DNA from: DATARH01 sp046724035 | GTDB lineage: Bacteria; Pseudomonadota; Alphaproteobacteria; ATCC43930; CGMCC-115725 | DNA: 13,791 bases | Direction of reading: 5' to 3' | Assembly (NCBI GenBank): GCA_046724035.1 | Contig: JBKOVT010000200.1 | Location: 1 to 13,791, forward strand | Part shown: piece after piece, positions 12,018 to 13,791 of the stretch | Numbering within the stretch: position 1 is the stretch's first letter | Layout of the letters: every line of letters starts with the position of its first letter | Notes under the pieces: generated by a model | Told to the model about the DNA's origin: nothing | Seen by the model: only the letters and a program-made list of their open reading frames with translations | Databases searched by the model: none | Program-made: the position numbers and the translations under genes

Positions 12018-12623
12018 TTACCGAGGCAACGCCTCGACCTGCTCGTGCAGACGATGCAGCGGGCCGTCGGCGATGCCGAGCTCCTCCAGATGGCGCACCG
12101 TGTTGGCGAGATAGTCGCGCCCGGTGCCGCGGCCGCCTTTCGCGACCACGATGATACGCGCCGCCTCGTCGAGCGACAGGCGACCGGCGTAATCCGGCCG
12201 GTCGCGACGCACGACAAAGGCGTAGGCGGCGATCCGGCCCTGCGGCGTCGTCACGCTGACCGGGCGCATGCGGTAAACCTCGCCCGCCATCTCGCGCGCC
12301 CAGACCTGGTCGATCGCGGCGCCCAGCCCCTCCGGCGGCAAGCGATAAGCGATGCCCTGGCATGACCCGCCGCGGTCGAGCCCGAGGACAAGCCCTGGCC
12401 GTTCCGGGGTGCCGCGATAGTCGCGCGAATAGAGGCAGAAGCTGCGGTGATAGCCGCGCAGCAACGCCGGCCGCCGCTCGGCAAACGGCATCTCCGGGTT
12501 CCACATCAGGGAGCCATAGGCGAACAGCCAGACCGGCTCGGCGCTGTCGCGCAATGCCGCGACCCAGTCCGGCATCGGATCGACCGGATAGGGCGAGACA
12601 TAGCCATTGACCTGAAGAGTCAT
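12018..12623 (-). CDS. ChaC-like glutathione-specific gamma-glutamylcyclotransferase
   Basis: Enzymes of this family cleave glutathione to 5-oxoproline and Cys-Gly in the cytoplasm. The 201-residue protein has the glycine-rich substrate loop VWLFAYGSLMWNPE (31-44), then the 'LLRGYHRSFCLYS' strand (54-66) and GLVLGLDRGGSCQGIAYRL (77-95). E111 in WAREM is the likely catalytic glutamate, in the position of the ChaC 'REK' glutamate. The late GRDYLANTVRHLEELGI (168-184) is typical. The start at 12623 has only a poor ribosome site; M17 (MPDWVAAL) is an alternative, but the earlier start matches the usual length. Upstream is a large palindromic repeat, then the glutaredoxin-DinB gene. Glutathione turnover beside a glutaredoxin fusion may reflect a shared thiol role; this is inference. 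Confidence 0.87.
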   Translation of the reverse strand: MTLQVNGYVSPYPVDPMPDWVAALRDSAEPVWLFAYGSLMWNPEMPFAERRPALLRGYHRSFCLYSRDYRGTPERPGLVLGLDRGGSCQGIAYRLPPEGLGAAIDQVWAREMAGEVYRMRPVSVTTPQGRIAAYAFVVRRDRPDYAGRLSLDEAARIIVVAKGGRGTGRDYLANTVRHLEELGIADGPLHRLHEQVEALPR

Positions 12624-12638
12624 TCTGAGACTTTAACC

Positions 12639-12718
12639 CGCGTCCCGGCGCAAGCCGGGACCCACCTATCAGCTTCTGAAGCCGCGGAAAAGTGGGTCGC
12701 GGCCTGCGCCGGGACGCG
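12639..12718. repeat. 80-bp palindromic repeat element
   Basis: Two 27-bp arms, 12639-12665 and 12692-12718, are inverted copies differing at two positions, with 26 bp between them. Each arm also contains its own small palindrome, for example CCCGGC-GCAA-GCCGGG (12645-12660). Read through, it gives the 'VPAQAGTH...AEKWVAACAGTR' pseudo-peptide that I recognise from false genes built on a very common dispersed alphaproteobacterial repeat. It fills nearly all of the spacer between the glutaredoxin-DinB stop and the chaC-like start. Confidence 0.8.
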
Positions 12719-12724
12719 GAACGA

Positions 12725-13492
12725 CTAATCGTCCCAGACCTGCTTCGGCATCGGCAGATCGGCGAAATCGGGGTCGCTGAGCGGCCGCTCGAAGGTGACG
12801 CCGGCCATGTCGAGCAGCATCATCCATTGCCGGCAATGCTGGCCGATATGCCAGGTCGCGCGCTCCAGGACCTCATGCAGGCTCTGCGGCCCGTAATAAG
12901 TCTGGACGGTCTCGCGGCAGGTCTTGTCGGCCTTGGCCTGCCACCATGCCGCGACCCGCTCGCGCACGCCCCGCCCGTAAGCCGCGAGCGCCGCGGTCGA
13001 GGCCATGTCCTCGGCCCGCGCTACCTCGGTCGGCAGCCCCTGGGTGAAGACCTTGCCGCCGGCGACTTCGAGAAACGCCTCCGGGATGCGGAACATGTGA
13101 TGCGCCAGGATGCGGTACTTGCGCGGCCGGTTCGGCACTTCCGTATCGAGCCGGTCATCCGGCATCAATGGGATGATCTGCAAGGCCGCGCCGATAAACC
13201 GGTCGAGGCGCTCGACAAGCTGTGCCGGCGACAGGACCGGTCCGGTCTTCTCATCGAGCTTCAGGAATTCGACGACCTGCGCGATGTTCTGCGCAAAAAC
13301 AAATTTGTCGCCGCGCGACAGGACCGGGATCGAGCGTGCGCCGAGGCGCTGCAATTCGGCTCGCCCGGCGGGGTCTTCCAGCACATTGATCGATTGGAAC
13401 TCGATCCCACGGACCGAGAGAAACTCCTTGAGTCTCAGGCAGCTGGTTCAGCCAGGCTGCCAGAACGCCTTTAGGGTCGCGGTCTCCGGCAT
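12725..13492 (-). CDS. Glutaredoxin-DinB fusion, candidate selenoprotein (UGA = Sec15)
   Basis: The frame runs from ATG 13492 to the stop at 12725 and is open except for one TGA at codon 15. With that codon read as selenocysteine the protein has 255 residues. Residues 1-80 are a glutaredoxin: LKAFWQPG-U15-TSC18-LRLKEFL, a Cys-rich-type active site written UxxC, then EFQSINV, then GARSIPVL with cis-Pro56. Residues about 84-248 are a DinB-like four-helix domain, with putative metal histidines in RILAHHMF and in TWHIGQHCRQ. The ATG follows GAGGAG by 7 nt; the only later start in frame, GTG 13384, has no ribosome site and would lose the active site. Glutaredoxin-DinB relatives I know carry CTSC or CSSC here. 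DinB-fold proteins include thiol-dependent S-transferases, suggesting a redox or conjugation enzyme. The alternatives are a pseudogene or a sequence error. Confidence 0.82.
13420..13436 (-). promoter_or_regulatory. Candidate bacterial SECIS hairpin after the in-frame UGA
   Basis: In the mRNA sense, GAGACUC (13436-13430) pairs with GAGUUUC (13426-13420) around the loop AAG: seven pairs, one of them G-U. The hairpin is 17 nt long, starts 11 nt after the UGA, and its loop begins 18 nt after it. This agrees with the spacing known for the minimal E. coli fdhF element, and the loop contains a G as bacterial SECIS loops usually do. It lies inside the coding sequence, as bacterial SECIS elements must. 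Confidence 0.6.
13448..13450 (-). other. In-frame TGA, proposed selenocysteine codon
   Basis: This TGA is codon 15 of the glutaredoxin-DinB gene. It occupies the position of the nucleophilic N-terminal cysteine of the CxxC motif, with intact coding sequence and family motifs on both sides. The next codon is ACC. Confidence 0.75.
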
Positions 13493-13654
13493 CGCGGTGC
13501 TCCTCGTGAACGCCGGCTCTCAGTTACGCCCACCCTATCCCAGCGTCAACCCGCCGCCCCAGCATCGATCGCCGAGCCGGCGACCGGCTTGCCGCTCTCG
13601 CCGCTCCTGCGCGAAGATCGCCGGCAGAGCAGCCGATCAGCGGAGGAGGAAGCC
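13493..13654. other. Divergent control region with a hairpin
   Basis: 162 bp separate the starts of the glutaredoxin-DinB gene and the cupin gene. It must hold both promoters, but I cannot assign -35/-10 pairs in this GC-rich stretch. AGCCGG-CGA-CCGGCT (13575-13589) is a perfect 6-bp inverted repeat near the middle. The cupin gene has a strong GGAGGAGGA ribosome site at about 13642-13650. Confidence 0.35.
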
Positions 13655-13791
13655 ATGGCGTTGCGTGTACGGCGGGTCGTGACCGGTCATGATGCCGCGG
13701 GCAAGGCAATCGTTCAGATCGACGAAATCTCGAAAAACCTGCGCTCGGCGCGGCCGGGGGCCGAGGCCTGCGTCATCTGGACGAGCGAAGG
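13655..13791 (+). CDS. Cupin domain protein, N-terminal part (runs off the right edge)
   Basis: The first 45 codons are present. The protein begins MALRVRRVVTGHDAAGKAI and continues with NLRSARPGAEACVIWTS. 'RRVVTGHDxxGKAxV' followed some 20 residues later by 'xRPGxxxxxxW' is the usual opening of a group of short cupin proteins in proteobacteria; the metal-binding cupin histidines would lie beyond the window. The start follows GGAGGAGGA by 4 nt. It is divergent from the candidate selenoprotein gene, so the two may be co-regulated. The function of this cupin group is unknown. Confidence 0.75.
   Translation, partial: MALRVRRVVTGHDAAGKAIVQIDEISKNLRSARPGAEACVIWTSE

Noticed and set aside
11337..12365. 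Long open frame (342 codons) on the plus strand opposite the amidohydrolase and ChaC-like genes
   Set aside because: It is the antisense shadow of two clear minus-strand genes and has the Arg/His-rich composition of such shadows.
12447..12728. Open frame of 93 codons ending in a VPAQAGTH...ACAGTR-like peptide
   Set aside because: It is a read-through of the palindromic repeat at 12639-12718 plus the antisense of the chaC-like gene, a well-known type of false gene.
12725..13384. Glutaredoxin-DinB gene starting at GTG 13384 as a plain 219-residue protein
   Set aside because: No ribosome site precedes this GTG and it would begin in the middle of the glutaredoxin fold. Family sequence continues in frame upstream, through a TGA, to a well-marked ATG at 13492.

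Overview
The window is GC-rich DNA from a free-living alphaproteobacterium. The evidence is the ftsE-ftsX-ydcF-plsC gene order, a GAAC-N7-GAAC LexA-type site of the kind used in Alphaproteobacteria, a class II (B12-dependent) NrdJ, and dispersed palindromes of the type common in that class. I cannot name the genus. No rRNA, tRNA, CRISPR array, insertion sequence or phage gene is visible.

Layout. Positions 1-946 (minus strand) hold the 5' end of a family 2 glycosyltransferase behind a YkoP-like protein. Positions 1308-1709 (minus) encode a small DUF6197-like protein. From 1917 to 4912 (plus) runs a tight, overlapping four-gene cell-envelope operon: ftsE, ftsX, a YdcF/DUF218 membrane protein and a PlsC-type acyltransferase. 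A class II ribonucleotide reductase gene, nrdJ, follows at 5041-7473. Its upstream region carries a candidate LexA box on a promoter-like sequence and a candidate NrdR box, which suggests dNTP supply is tied to both DNA damage and nucleotide status. Next come a small unknown protein whose tail is made of a dispersed repeat, a DUF2255 protein (minus), a class III adenylate cyclase (plus), a remnant of an acyl-CoA thioesterase gene, and a minus-strand block with an internally triplicated membrane protein, an amidohydrolase, a ChaC-like gamma-glutamylcyclotransferase and a glutaredoxin-DinB fusion. A cupin gene starts divergently at the right edge.

Main discovery. The glutaredoxin-DinB gene (13492 to 12725, minus) is interrupted by one in-frame TGA at codon 15. 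It falls exactly where the first cysteine of the glutaredoxin CxxC active site belongs (WQPG-TGA-TSC). A strong Shine-Dalgarno sequence precedes the upstream ATG. A 17-nt hairpin starts 11 nt after the TGA, a spacing like that of the E. coli minimal SECIS. I read this as a selenocysteine-containing (UxxC) glutaredoxin-DinB fusion. No Sec machinery gene lies in the window, so this needs genome-level confirmation.

Other points of note are an FtsE with an altered ABC signature and no H-loop histidine, a palindromic repeat inserted in frame inside nrdJ, and a ChaC-like glutathione-degrading enzyme two genes from the thiol/selenol redox fusion.
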